Assembly (NCBI GenBank): GCA_921293015.1
Contig: OV121088.1
Location: forward strand, 15,289,645 to 15,353,644
Source of the DNA: Phorcus lineatus
Lineage: Eukaryota; Mollusca; Gastropoda; Trochida; Trochidae
Length of the DNA stretch: 64,000 nucleotides
Direction: 5' to 3'
Part shown: piece after piece, positions 35,700-47,319 of the stretch
How the letters are laid out: each line of letters starts with the position of its first letter
Numbering within the stretch: the first letter of the stretch is position 1
The notes under the pieces: model-generated
Told to the model about the DNA's origin: nothing
What the model saw: only the letters and a program-made list of their open reading frames with translations
Databases searched by the model: none
Position numbers and translations under genes: made by a program

Positions 35700-37040
35700 G
35701 ATGAACGTCTTGTAGGCGGGGCTAGGGATCCGATGACGTTTTGATTGACATTTTATCTCTTTCATGCTGTTGAGCGTTGAATTCATTCGCGCATATAGTG
35801 CAGCTCTATTTGGTGCAAATATGTATATATAGAGCAACAAAATGTTTTAAAAACAACTAGTATGTATATATTTATTTATAAGAATTGACTCGGATTCACA
35901 CAGTTTGCACATCGGTTTTTAAGTAAAACCTCCATGAACTTAATAAATGTTCAGTTCAATTCTTAATTAATTTTAGATTGATCATTGATATTATTCGTCT
36001 AATCAGTAATTACATATGTCGATCTCACTGAGCTTAAGAAGAGATTATCCTCTGTGTTGTTGTTGTCCTTATGTCTCTAACAGGTATGAGCATGATGTAA
36101 ATGATTAATGTTCCAAAAATACAAAGACGTCAAATAATAATAATAAATGTAAAATAATAATGTAAAAGCGGTCATTTCAGACTATGCTTCTTTGCCTAAT
36201 GAACTCTTTAAATATTGTGTTATCTTTATCTGTCTGCTTCAGCCTGGTTCTAAATGCAAGTTTGAAAGATGAAAAATTATAACAGTAGAACGGCTCCTTT
36301 CAGAAAAATAATTATAATAATTTCATTTTTTTAACGTTAAACGTGATGTCCTTTAACGTTCAAAACATAGCAACAAGTTTAAATGATTTCATAACCATAA
36401 ATCAGTGAACAATGTACGGTCTTTGTCTTTTCAACGATGAAGATCATAAATAAAACTAATCATACATGAAAATAAGTATTTCATACATACACATCATTTC
36501 TCCTTAAGAGTGATACTAAATGATCCGTCTACAATCTTGTTACGTTATTTTCCTTAACATGTTAGTGGGATTGAAAACCGTTAACATTTTGTCTCACCAA
36601 ATGTTTTTTTAAAAACCCGGAAGTGAACAGTCACCTTCAAATGCAACTCATATTAACAAACTTGTATTGGAACTGAAATATGTCAATTCCTAAAATGTGA
36701 AAATCCGTTTCAAATGTTCACATTACGGCATTGTATTTTCTATTTTGCAAGCAGCAAGTTCCATGAATATTCAACTCCTTCACAGAAACATGTGCATTGG
36801 TTTCGATGCATATATTGATAAGTTATCAAGCGAATGATCACCAAAACAGCACACATGTTGCAATAGTTAATGGGATTATCCATACAACTTCATTGAAAAT
36901 GCCTCCAGAGCAAAACATTTAACTTTCATTAATCATATTCAAATTTCTTTTTCAGAAGTCATTCGGCTAAAACTATAAATACATTTAACAATCATTTTCT
37001 TCGTGTCAAAATTGGTAATTCAGTGGCACTGCAACTCAGT
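35700..37040. other. AT-rich DNA, nothing recognised
   Basis: Downstream of the exons at 35.0-35.6 kb I see no further exon with good splice sites. Homology to the array resumes near 37.05 kb. Confidence 0.4.
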
Positions 37041-37149
37041 GGCAACATAATGAAGTCTATTTTTCATGTAAGCACTATGCATGACAAGGACTGTATACCG
37101 AAAAATACAATAAAATTCTAACACCAACTATCAAACCAGAAGTACTTTT

Positions 37150-37420
37150 TTCAAAGAACATCTTATTTCTCAAGAACTACATTGTCAATGCTCTTTACTT
37201 CAGCATAAACTTTTGGATCAACGTTTTTGTAAATTTATTGCCTGAGCGTTAACACCTCTATTACATTTGTGAGCCCAATAAGCTATCTTCACATGTTATT
37301 AATGTCAGCAAATTCGTTAGACAGTATCGTGTAAGTAATCAAATTGATGTACGCAGACATTTGTTAGCCTCACTTTGTGCTAATTGATCTTGAAGTAGAA
37401 AATGAGTTGATTTTTAAGAT
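37150..37420 (-). pseudogene. Exon-like block F, U3 copy
   Basis: The minus strand reads KNVDPKVYAEVKSIDNVVLEK before interruption, aligned with block F at 14.6 and 28.4 kb. DNA to its right ('aagtaatcaaattgatgtacgcaga') is also shared with U1 and U2. Confidence 0.5.
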
Positions 37421-37589
37421 TGTTGTCAAATGATGAATTCGATTATCTTAACTCCCGTTTTTTAAGTATAGCTGTTTGTAATATTGAAATTATGTTGTTC
37501 CTCTTCTTGATTGAATATTTTTCTCTAGTCAATGCGGTTTTTGAACAGAAAAGGTGATATACGAAGAGAACTAGTCAATTTCACAGGTG

Positions 37590-37800
37590 CTGTAACTTTT
37601 CAAATGCTGTCAGATAACACCATGCAACTACAGGAAATTGGTAAAAAGAACTGCAATCAACTTGTTTTGTTGAGAGTCAGTATTTTTATCGCCAAACATC
37701 TTCTATCAGACATTATCCAGGACGGTGCGTTGATTTCTAGCGGTGTCATAAATAAGCCAAATACATTCTGCAAAACCGAAAACTTCCAGTTACTTAATTT
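37590..37800 (-). pseudogene. VYQKL-block copy 5 (block E, U3)
   Basis: It aligns with 9.46-9.65 kb over its whole length ('caaat.ctgtcagataacac', 'cta.aggaaattggt.aaaa', 'agacattatc.gga'). The minus strand begins LIYDTARNQRTVLDNV, against LICDTQRHKQSVPDNV in U1, then is interrupted. A 90-codon plus-strand frame over the same DNA has no counterpart in U1, so I take it as a shadow. Confidence 0.5.
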
Positions 37801-37859
37801 ATGATTTCCTTATTACAAGATCAATTAAATTTTTCCATAATCATTTTGCCATTCCAAAA

Positions 37860-38065
37860 TGTCAAACTGGATGCGCCATTTCCTCGTGCTAAAAGTTCAA
37901 TTTGTTGGAAAAGAAGCCTTTAATTGCAAGCCTGAGAATGAGAATGACAAATTATTGTCAAAAGTTCGATTTTCCATTAGAGTAAAAAATTCCAAAGATT
38001 TGCAAATATTTAAATTACATTTAGAGTAAAAGAACGTTGTTCTAGAGATTCTAAGGTTATAAAGT
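37860..38065. repeat. Block Z copy 4
   Basis: A clear copy of the Z block, 60 bp to the right of the E block. Copy 5 is at 41.31-41.50 kb. Confidence 0.6.
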
Positions 38066-38445
38066 TTCAAGTACTAGTTTAGATTTTTACATCGATACAT
38101 TTTTAAAAAGAGTAGGGATTGTGGTTGACACGTCTTGGCAATTCGAAATTCCTTTTTTAATTGTTATTCCAAGTTAAGTTTTTATTGAAAAATATGTGAA
38201 ATATTTAACTTGAATTTCTACAGATAATTTACAGAATGATAAAACTGGTTCGCTATTGTCTATCATAGTTCTATACCTTATGAATTGACTATTTGCTTCT
38301 TATAATGATGGCATTTTCTTGACAACAGGTGATATTGAGCCACCATAACCAAGATCAATGGTTATCAAATAAATTGCACATAATATGGTACATTGATATT
38401 AAATTATTTATATCAATTAGCTATTACATTTTCATACACATATTG

Positions 38446-38448
<3 letters not shown>

Positions 38449-38502
<54 letters not shown>
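38449..38502. repeat. (AT)n microsatellite
   Basis: A pure AT run of about 54 bases. Confidence 0.95.
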
Positions 38503-38504
<2 letters not shown>

Positions 38505-38710
38505 GTATCTGTGTCAGTTTATGGTAACATAGACTTGGTTTGTCGTCTTTTCTCATGTACATTAATGTATATGTTAATTAAGTACATTATTTAATGACAT
38601 ATCCATCAGATTGATATGCTTTTTACTTTAGAAAATCGTATTTCTAGAAATAATATGTTTTCCTTGCAAAACAAAAGGTTGATGACCTAACATATGAAAC
38701 CTATCCTTAA

Positions 38711-39290
38711 AGGCACTTTCTGGTACATCTCTGTTGATTGAATATACATATTGTCCAAATAATGCTTATCTTCCGATCTTACTAACGCCAGGCAATATAC
38801 AATTTACGATATTTGGATAGTACCCACGTATTCAGGCCATGAAGAAAATTCTTAAAGAGATGCAGTTTTTAATGACATGTTGCATTGATTTGCAAGAATT
38901 TCAACATTGGAGATATCAATTTCTTCAAATTTTCAAAATACAACAAAAAGAGTATACTGAATTTTAAAGAGATTACACATACATGTATATCTTAACAACG
39001 AATATTTTATTCAATTCTCCTCAATTAAGTTTTTAGGTGTATTCAAAAGCTTAACAGAGTTCTAGTTGAGCCCTTTCCAACAATTTCTGACTTATGAACA
39101 ACCGACACTTGATACTTTTTACATATCTTTTTCACGTTGGTCACCCTAACATCATCATCATCATTGATTACAGGTAAACTGTAAAGAATAGTACACATTA
39201 TTTTGACCCAATCGAAAGCTTAAGTGAGGTATATGCTTTATATGTCCTGATAAAGCCAATTTTAATACGAAAATGCGCGTTATGGTGCCT
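38711..39290. mobile_element. Candidate TTAA-flanked non-autonomous element
   Basis: AGGCAC at 38711 and its reverse complement GTGCCT ending at 39290 are each flanked by TTAA (38707-38710 and 39291-39294). That gives a 580-bp element with a TTAA target duplication, as seen in piggyBac-type elements and their short relatives. The inverted match extends only about 6-7 bases inside, and no transposase is present. The interior matches no other part of the window. Confidence 0.45.
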
Positions 39291-39294
39291 TTAA

Positions 39295-41065
39295 CAATAG
39301 TAATACTAGTCGCCTCACCCCACATTTAAGACAGCCTAATTTCAAAGGTATGGGCAGTCAAATTTAATATCACTTGTGGTCAGTTTGTATTCGTCATGTC
39401 GGGAGTTTAGCCATGTCGGCTGTTGGATTTTACCATAATAATACTACCATTAAATGTACCATTGGATATTAACTTCTGTACTGTGACATTTTGTTAAAAC
39501 TACCAAACAATCTGTATCCTTATTTTCATGTTTTATTTAAAATTAATGCATATATTTACTTATCGTTATCTAATCAGTCCTTTTGTTATGTCTAGTTCGC
39601 AAATTGTAAGAAATTGGGGGCTTGTTCATTTGAACTTTTGATGTGTTGCGTCATGAAGTATTTTGGTCTAATTCTCTCTATCATTTTTAACTCATTAAAA
39701 CCATTATCATCTTTCTCATATAAATGAAAATGAATATATCGGATATTTGCAACTAGTTGACAATGGACAAGTTGAAATAGTTCATCTTTCAAAAGAAGAA
39801 GCAAAAACGGTTTTCACCGGGGATGTAAAGTTTCGATCCGTAACAGTGCTACCCCTAGAATTGGGACACATCTGATCGATATTAAGCTAGGCATTGGTTG
39901 TAAAAGATATTGCTCCCGCCATACAAAAATGTCATTTTTGTCATGAAATCAATATGTAGGTGCTGTTAAGTACCAACAGGGTCTTTACAATACTGGCAAT
40001 GCTGTAAAAACAGTTTAGCCAGCCAAAATAATGCAGGATGCATCTATGCATAACATGGAGATCTGTTGGATAGTGCCGAAGACAATCCTCCATCGTAACC
40101 ACATTGGACAATTAACACTACTTCAGATAGTCTATGTAAGTTTGTTAACAATCACATGTGGTCACATTCATGGCGTATAAAGCCAGTCACTACTGTCTGA
40201 GTCGTCACATGATCTAATTTATGAAGCATATGACTAGAACCAGACGTGATTGTGAATCCGCGGTGCTTCATGTAATGTGACTCTCTTTCAATGTTCTACT
40301 TTTAAATCGAAAAATATTAATGGTCGACAAAGATTGTTCAAATACAGCACACTATTTTTGATTATTGTTGGAACAAAAAATTAGTCAATTTTGAAAATGC
40401 ATTACATTATGATGATGTTGGTATGTTACGTTTTGGAAAGATATCAGTATAAGAGAAATATGGCTTTTAATATCATGGTCTAGAAAGAGAAATGTGAGAG
40501 AAATGTGTATCCTATTCCTCACTGTTCATGACATTATGGAATGAAGTCGAAAATCGAAACGTATATTTCATTATATTGTAATAAAACCTATCATAATAAC
40601 AACAACCATCACTAAGCAAATGTTGTTTCTAATTTGCATAAAACCAAGGGAATCATTTTGTTAAATAAGTTTAATTTCATTTGGATGTTTAAATTCCATA
40701 CAATTGACTTCAATTCCCATTTTGATAACTTCTTTTTGTTTTAAATACATTTACACAATTGGAATTTTAAGCACAGGAGATTGGAATTGAGTCTCATTTT
40801 AGGAATAGAAATAGCAAAATGAATGTGCACTATTTTATATCAAACACCTTTCAACAAGATGGGTTTCTGGCAATATGACATTTATTTAATTCTTTCAAAT
40901 TGTTTTGACTTTATTACAAATAACTCATTTCCTTACACCAGAATTAGATTGTCCAATTAAAACGAAATTAACAGCTGACATTAAAAATATGAATGAATAA
41001 TCCCATCCTTTTAGTGAAATTTCAGAATGATGACTTGATAAATATTTATACATTTTTTATCAGTA
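39295..41065. other. AT-rich DNA, nothing recognised
   Basis: No conserved block, exon or repeat family was found here. Confidence 0.4.
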
Positions 41066-41069
41066 ATTG

Positions 41070-41288
41070 TCAATAACCAGTGGAACACAAGATAGAGAAT
41101 GAACTAAGATCAGGACACTTTTCTCGTATAACATTATACAACATGAATACCATGGATATTTGAGAAATAGAATGATCCTTATATCTTAAATATGACAAGG
41201 TCTTGAAAATTTCATAGGCCACCTCTGTAGAGGCAAAATAAGCTTTATAACATTCGAAGGAGTCATCTTGATTTGTAACAACAGTCAA
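41070..41288 (-). CDS. Exon-like open frame, unrecognised
   Basis: The minus-strand frame contains VTNQDDSFECYKAYFASTEV then AYEIFKTLSYLRYKDHSISQ and ends near IREKCPDLSSFSILCSTGY. It lies 30 bp left of a Z block, in the position where E blocks lie at 37.7 kb. The composition is convincingly protein-like, with three cysteines. I found no aligned copy elsewhere. Confidence 0.3.
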   Translation of the reverse strand: MTVVTNQDDSFECYKAYFASTEVAYEIFKTLSYLRYKDHSISQISMVFMLYNVIREKCPDLSSFSILCSTGY

Positions 41289-41309
41289 TTATTTTGTCGT
41301 TTAAAATGT

Positions 41310-41505
41310 TGAACGAGATGCAACATGTCCTCCTCGTGCTTAAAGATCAATTAGTTGGAAATGAACATACACAAGAAACATTATTTTGGATTTATGAAAA
41401 GGAGCATCGACAAATTATTGTCAGAATCTAGATTTTCTTTTAGAGTAAGAAATCCCAAAACCTGCGAAGCTTAAATTCAAATTACTGTTAGGAAAAAAGA
41501 TTGTT
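41310..41505. repeat. Block Z copy 5
   Basis: It shares 'gagatgcaacatgtcctcctcgtgct', 'aattagttggaaatgaac' and 'gagtaagaaatcccaaaacc' with the other Z copies. Confidence 0.6.
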
Positions 41506-42499
41506 CATTGCAGGTTTCAAGGTCAAAGTAATGAGAAGTGTCATAAATAATGTCAAGAATAGAAGCAAATAAAAGATAAAAAATATCTATTTCTTTAAAA
41601 AAAATTTGCATATAAAATTCATGTTTGAAATGTTTTCCTTGACAATTTTTATATGAAAATATATGGTACATGTTATGGAATATGATGCAGTTTGGTTAAT
41701 TAAGACTGATAGAACAGGTTAAATAATTGTCCATTCATGGCAAGAGCAAAACAAGTACATGAATAATGTTGATCTTTTAAATAATGATTATGATGATCAT
41801 CTCTCCGTCAGTATTCTTAAGCTAGGCGTTTTGTTCGTACACACTATATTATGCATTTCAATAGTAATTCAAACTAACAATAATGTCACTGAGTAAGTTT
41901 TTGTGAATACTGTTGACATGTTTTTCATTTACAATAATCTCTGTCAGGGATTAAGTTCTCTGTGGACCTCATTTTAAAACCAGACCAGCTACGAAAGAGC
42001 AAAGTTTTTATCGTCCTTAGATTTGACACAGAAGTTGTAAAGAATTTTCTTTCGAGCAGGATTATTGAAATAAGTATCTTGACACAAAGGCACTGAAAAT
42101 ATCACCTAATAATCAGGTCTTTGTGTCATAAATAAGAATGCTTTTTTCCACGTTACCATCTAATATCTCTTTTGTTGATTACCTTGCTTTGTTATCAAAA
42201 ATTACTTAATGGAGTAGAATAAATAATTGTTTGCAGTAAATTAGTTCTCATACTGTGTTGATGTACGCAATAAGGTCATTATTACATTGTTTGGCAGAGT
42301 TCGAAGTAGGCTTACTTTATTTTTATGTTTACTTAATCTGGGAAACATCACTGTATAGATAAGTTAAACTGAAACTAGAACAGAGAATAAACTGTCATAT
42401 TAATAATATGAGATTATTGAAAAACATCCTCGTCAAATGCACAATATATTTACATTACATCAAGTTTTTGAGTTTATATCTATTTTGGAGTGAAGTTAA

Positions 42500-42640
42500 C
42501 AAATGTTGTTATATGTATAGCATAGACATTTAGAAGCTGCATAAACTATAAGGGGTTCTTATTTTGTTTGGGCCAGCATATTCACCGCCTTCGTTTTCTA
42601 TGTATTTACTTTGATAGGCTTATGTTGACCTATTTACACT
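42500..42640 (-). pseudogene. VYQKL-block copy 6 (block C, partial, U3)
   Basis: It aligns with the right half of block C at 46.1 kb ('ttgttatatgt', 'gg.tc.t..tttggtttggg.c..tatgttcac.g', 'tttgttttctatg'). Only the flank is readable. Block D follows 0.5 kb to the right, as in the other C-D pairs. Confidence 0.4.
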
Positions 42641-43059
42641 AAAGCTGATGTTATTAATAACTAAATATGATATTATTTTTGTTTTGCATTTTTCATGAAA
42701 AATCTTAAAATTCCATCTGATTTAAATACAAATCCAATTATCATCTTTAATTATCTGACTGTAATTGGCAGATGACGTTCTTATCAAAATACAATCCTGG
42801 TTAACTTGTCATTGTATACAATATATCAATAATTTAAAACATCAAAATATGAAAGTTCTTTCTTTACATTATTTCTGTTTCCTAACTGAAATCAATAAAT
42901 ATATTTCCCCCTTATCAATCTTCTATAATTTATATTTTTTGCTCAATCGATGATGTTAACAACTAATGAACCAACATTGTTATCTCTACCATTCGGATAT
43001 TTCTAAAGACTGACTTCACTTCACTCGCAGAAGAAAAAAAAAGTTTTTTTAAAGTTAAC

Positions 43060-43190
43060 AGGAATCGATTACCTCCAACACAAGCAATTTGCAAGAACGA
43101 CTTTCTATATATTCCCAAAGCAGTGTCACGTGATTAAGAGTAGGAATCATTATGTCAGCCAACCTACGAGATCATTGTAAGAATCTGACC
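43060..43190 (-). pseudogene. Exon-like block D, short U3 copy
   Basis: The minus strand reads ADIMIPTLNHVTLLWEYIES then RSCKLLVLE, followed by GTAATC, a possible donor. It aligns with ILLLVNHVSCLLEKQ of the 47.1 kb copy and with the same DNA motif 'cacgtgattaa'. Only the first part of the exon is present. Confidence 0.4.
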
Positions 43191-43906
43191 TTTACATGAC
43201 AAACTAATGTCCCCCTATCGTGATAAAAATGTTCGAGTGATATGATAAAACATGAGGTAAAACAAAGAATTAATCAACTGCCAATTGAATGGTATCAATA
43301 TTTACGACTTAGACCATATCATTCGCCAACTTGGCCAGTAAAGGAAAAACCGGGATAATACGAGACAAACTGGGCCAATACGATTCTGAGCATTAATTGA
43401 CAAAGACCAAAGCTATTGCTTCAAAACTTTCATCAGTTTTATCGGTTCAGTAATCTCATTAGTAATTTCGATTTTGATGAAAACAAACTCTTAACGATTG
43501 TGCAAGTGTGGTAAAAAAGATTAATTAATAAAACTGTGGCTAAGAGAGGCCAGTCTTGTTTTTCAAATGGTTTTATTGACATCCATCCCTGTACAAGTTC
43601 TTGAGTAAACATATGCAGAAGACATTTTTATCTCATATCGCATATGTGAACTTTTGACTGATTTTGTTTGATTGTGCAAATGACAGTTTTACCTTGTAAC
43701 CCTGCTCAACTAACTTCGTTACTACAATTAATAGGTCACTGTATTACAATCTCTTAAGTGTGATTTTACAATGTATAAACTATAAGACCTTCTCCACATG
43801 GCGTCATGAACTAAATTACTATTTACAAAGGAGGAAATGGGTGAATTTTCTCGTTGTGTTATTTTGTCAGCACTGAGTGTACAATACAATCTGTCAGATC
43901 TCTTGG

Positions 43907-44161
43907 TTAAGCACCAGAGGAAGTAAATGATAAGGTTGAAACAGACATGCTCTGTTGACAGTCAGCATAAGATTTATTGCTTTGGACAGACATTATCCTG
44001 AATGGTTTGGTGTACCTATCGGCATCATGAATAACATACATACATGATACCCTGGAAGTTGGTATATTGTATGAGATTTCTAAAGATAACAATTTTTTTT
44101 CCTTTTTTGGAATTAGCATATTTAAATATAAAATATTTCGCAAACAATTTCTCAAATGCAA
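43907..44161 (-). CDS. VYQKL-block copy 7 (block E type, U3)
   Basis: An open minus-strand frame containing VSCMYVIHDADRYTKPFRIM then SVQSNKSYADCQQSMSVSTL. It aligns with 9.5 kb (SLICDTQRHKQSVPDNV...CNKSGAECQQNV): the I(H/C)D, NKS.A(D/E)CQQ and following V..S positions are shared. The QKL motif itself is changed. Being open, it is a second candidate for a retained exon. The family is unknown. Confidence 0.4.
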   Translation of the reverse strand: MHLRNCLRNILYLNMLIPKKEKKLLSLEISYNIPTSRVSCMYVIHDADRYTKPFRIMSVQSNKSYADCQQSMSVSTLSFTSSGA

Positions 44162-44790
44162 AAGCTATTCATACATGTTTTATTGGGGAAGGCACTACGG
44201 GGCATTATTTTCGAACACATCCTCAACATTTGATTGACATTTTGAATAAAAAAATTAGTCTTTAATATTTTCTACTAAAACTGCTTATTTTGTAAGTATC
44301 GACACTTTAGTTCGTTTATAAGGACATAATTTGTTCTGACAAGTTTAAGTCAATTTGAACATAAAGGTTAAATAAAAGTCATTTTATTTCCTGTACTAAA
44401 ATTTCAATTGTGTAAATGCATTTAAAACAAAAATCAGTTATTTGCAATTATAGAAATCAGAACTGAACTGAATTTGTTAAAATTGAGTTCAGCTAGTAAA
44501 ATGAGATTCTTTGAAAAACATTATTGCCTTCTCTTTATTCGTATGAGAAATCCTAAGAGATAGGTTTTGAATTTTCGATTTCGATCCCCAATGTCATAGG
44601 CATTGGGCAATAGGAAAAAAAATACTGAAATCCTTCTAGACCATGAAATTGATTATTGTGATGGTTTTCCAAAACGTTGACTATGACTACAGAAATACTT
44701 GTTTTATTTCAACAAATCCCTAATTAACCTTGATGTATTTCCCGAATTAAGACTTAAGAGTTTTGTGGAGAATTAGACCTAATGTACATT

Positions 44791-45210
44791 TTAAAAAATG
44801 TATGTTTTTACATGTACATCCATTCGTTTCGATTTGATAGTAGCATATTGACAAGGTTCAGACAACGGTTCGTTGCAAAACACAGCAGATTCACTATTAA
44901 GTCTGGATTTAGTCACTTGTTCAATTAATTTGATCAAGTGAAGACTCAGACAGCAGTGATTGCCATTAGCTGCCATGAATGTAAGCAAGAAAACACATGT
45001 GATTGTAAACAAACTTAAGTTAAACAGATTATCTGAAAGGCGGATAATTGTGAAAAGTAGCTTGGTTAGAAAACAGTCTTGCGAATAAGCCATCGAGTCT
45101 CCATGTTACTTGCCAGGATGTAGCCTACATTCTTTGGATGCGTCAACCATTTTTATGGATTTTTAGTGATGCCACAGAGTCCGCAGAGACCACAACCCCT
45201 GCGTGTACTA
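44791..45210 (-). CDS. Exon-like block S (with N remnant), U3 copy
   Basis: The minus strand reads MAYSQDCFLTKLLFTIIRLS, DNLFNLSLFTITCVFLLTFM, then AANGNHCCLSLHLIKLIEQV and TKSRLNSESAVFCNEPLSEP. A hydrophobic core (LFNLSLFTITCVFLLTFMAA) followed by NGNHCC looks like a signal peptide or membrane anchor with a cleavage-like AANG. U2 29.1-29.25 kb aligns (VLILPTFEADNEAHFCLGGH then MVKLI). Upstream DNA to 45.21 kb aligns with U2 block N but is not open. It could encode the start of a small secreted cysteine-containing protein, but the family is unknown. Confidence 0.35.
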
Positions 45211-46019
45211 ACAGAACTGACATATTGACATAGTGACAAAATTACATTTTGTATGGCGAGGAACAATATAGTTTTCGAGCAATGCAAATCATATGGCTGG
45301 TTTTAGTTAATCTCGATTCGAGGAACCACATGAAAGAATCGAAACTGGACATTATGGTAACAAACCAAATTAAAACGGTTTTTGCTTAAACTGTCAAAAT
45401 AATGTGGAAACATTCATAATATGATTTATTTAATATTAAAATGTTAAATATCGGAGTGGCCTTTTACTTGTTCTGTACAGTATGCTAAAGTGCACGTGGC
45501 AGAATTCTGGTTGAGGCCAGGCAGGATGGTAATAAAAGTACAGTAAAAAGCACAACAGTTTTTGAAATGGCGATCAGTTAACTTGTGCGAACATCTATCA
45601 TATCACTATGAGAAATATAGACGCTATACCTTATATTAACCTCAAGTTGAGAATGATACGCTATAAGCAAATAATAATGGCCCGTATAATACCCAGATGT
45701 TCATCAAAACTGTGTTTACTATAAATTATTTCCCCGAGTGCAAGGAAATACGATATAATGCAAACTGTAAAACAACAGGCTGAGATGAAGTTATATCCAT
45801 GCAATACACAACATGCGACGTGTTCTTTGTTTTTGTCTAAGCCATTTTTTAACTATGTTAATAAATATGATAGCATTTGTCTCTACAAAAGAAATGGTTC
45901 TTCACTTCACAAAATTCCCGTGTGGCATTCCTTGAAAACTTCATTATGCAACCTTCTTATATCGATTATCAAGGTTAACAAGCAGTCGGAAGTGAAGATG
46001 ACTGTGCCTTTAATACTCA

Positions 46020-46215
46020 TCCTATAAAGCTGACGTCAGATAAACAGGCATCCAACTTCTGATAGACGTTGTGGGCAAATGTTTGTTGTTGTATGTCTGT
46101 ATCACCTTTTACTGGCTGTGGAAAGTATAAAGGATCATTGTTTGGTTTGGGACCGTATGTTCACTTGTTTGGTCTTGTTTTTCGTAGGAAGCTAATTTGA
46201 AGTTGTGGAGAGTCA
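46020..46215 (-). CDS. VYQKL-block copy 8 (block C, U3)
   Basis: The minus strand reads YGPKPNNDPLYFPQPVKGDT then DIQQQTFAHNVYQKLDACLS and DVSFIG in one frame. It is the clearest version of the block and gives the motif used here to name the family. About 90% identical to U2 over 100 bases. A TGACGTCA lies inside it (46031-46038), arising from the LSDV codons. A single upstream interruption lies before YGPKP, which may be intron. The family is unknown. Confidence 0.45.
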
Positions 46216-46975
46216 TATTGACCTTGAAGAAGATTTTTACCTTGATATATAATATAATCTGTTTAACATCTATTTTCGGGAGTATATTTTGTTTTGTGGT
46301 ACATGGATATGTTTCATCAGTTGTTCTTTAAAAATACATGCATATCTATGTTTTCAAGAAGGATATCAATATTCTTTGTTTTGTTATGACATTCAATATT
46401 TGCCTTCACTACCAATATGGGAAATGTAAACTAGGTAACTATTTATAGTGTAGTTGTACATTTCCACATGATTCATGAGAATCTCGTGCATCTTTCACAT
46501 CATGGATCACGTGTTCAGCACGCATATTCCAAGGTTAACTTAACGTGGAAATCGTGCATTTCCAACATTTTGATTGATAAGCATGTTTTTACCGTGCTTC
46601 AAGAGCTGAAAGAGTGGAGATTAATCACGAGCAGCATCGTTTAAGAGAAGTTTCATATTTTGACAATAGAAAAAGCGTCAACCATTTACTAATAAAGTCT
46701 TATTTATTTGAATAGAAATTCAAATACAGAAAGATTTATCGTTAAGAAGGATAAAATTGAAATGTACAGATATAAAAACACCAATGAGCACAGGAGTGAT
46801 TACAAGGAATGCAATAAAACATCAAACTCCACGATAAATAAATTTCATGCCATTAGAAATTTACATAAATTCATGGTTTTACGCCAAGGTATGTAGGAAC
46901 AAACTTCAAATGATTAAACATTGTATGTTTCAGATTTATAACTTATGTATGTCATAATAATATTCGAAATTTACT

Positions 46976-47314
46976 TTATGTTTGTGTGTTTAAAGCTTTC
47001 CTGCTTAATTCAATAAGCATTCTCTTCGCATGAAAAAAATCAACTCTTACTGGATATTTACACTGGAAACGCCTAACATAACAACGGGGATGTCTTCGCC
47101 ATCGAGATATTTGCAAACATTGACTAGCAATCTCACAGCAGGAAAGAAAAAAAGAGTCAATATTTAACTTTACACAAATAGCTGAAGCGCTTCGACAGAA
47201 ACCATCATTGTCATCTTGCTTTTCCAGAAGACATGACACGTGATTAACCAGAAGTAATATTCTTTGGCCATCAACTGAAACACGCTGTTTAGCTTTCAAA
47301 CCTGAATTTATCAA
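46976..47314 (-). CDS. Exon-like block D, longest open copy (112 codons)
   Basis: The longest non-repetitive minus-strand frame in the window. It reads GLKAKQRVSVDGQRILLLVN, HVSCLLEKQDDNDGFCRSAS, AICVKLNIDSFFLSCCEIAS, QCLQISRWRRHPRCYVRRFQ and CKYPVRVDFFHAKRMLIELS. It has eight cysteines and an R-rich patch (RWRRHPRCYVRR). The U1 copy (17.6-17.8 kb) aligns through most of it and keeps the CEYS/CKYP position, though it is broken. The start is unclear and an exon is more likely than a whole gene. No family is recognised. It is the best candidate for a still-open exon of the array. Confidence 0.45.
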   Translation of the reverse strand: MINSGLKAKQRVSVDGQRILLLVNHVSCLLEKQDDNDGFCRSASAICVKLNIDSFFLSCCEIASQCLQISRWRRHPRCYVRRFQCKYPVRVDFFHAKRMLIELSRKALNTQT

Positions 47315-47319
47315 ATGCT

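Noticed and set aside
37532-37804. 90-codon plus-strand frame over block E of U3
   Set aside because: The aligned U1 copy (9.5 kb) is not open in this direction but is open for 96 codons on the minus strand.
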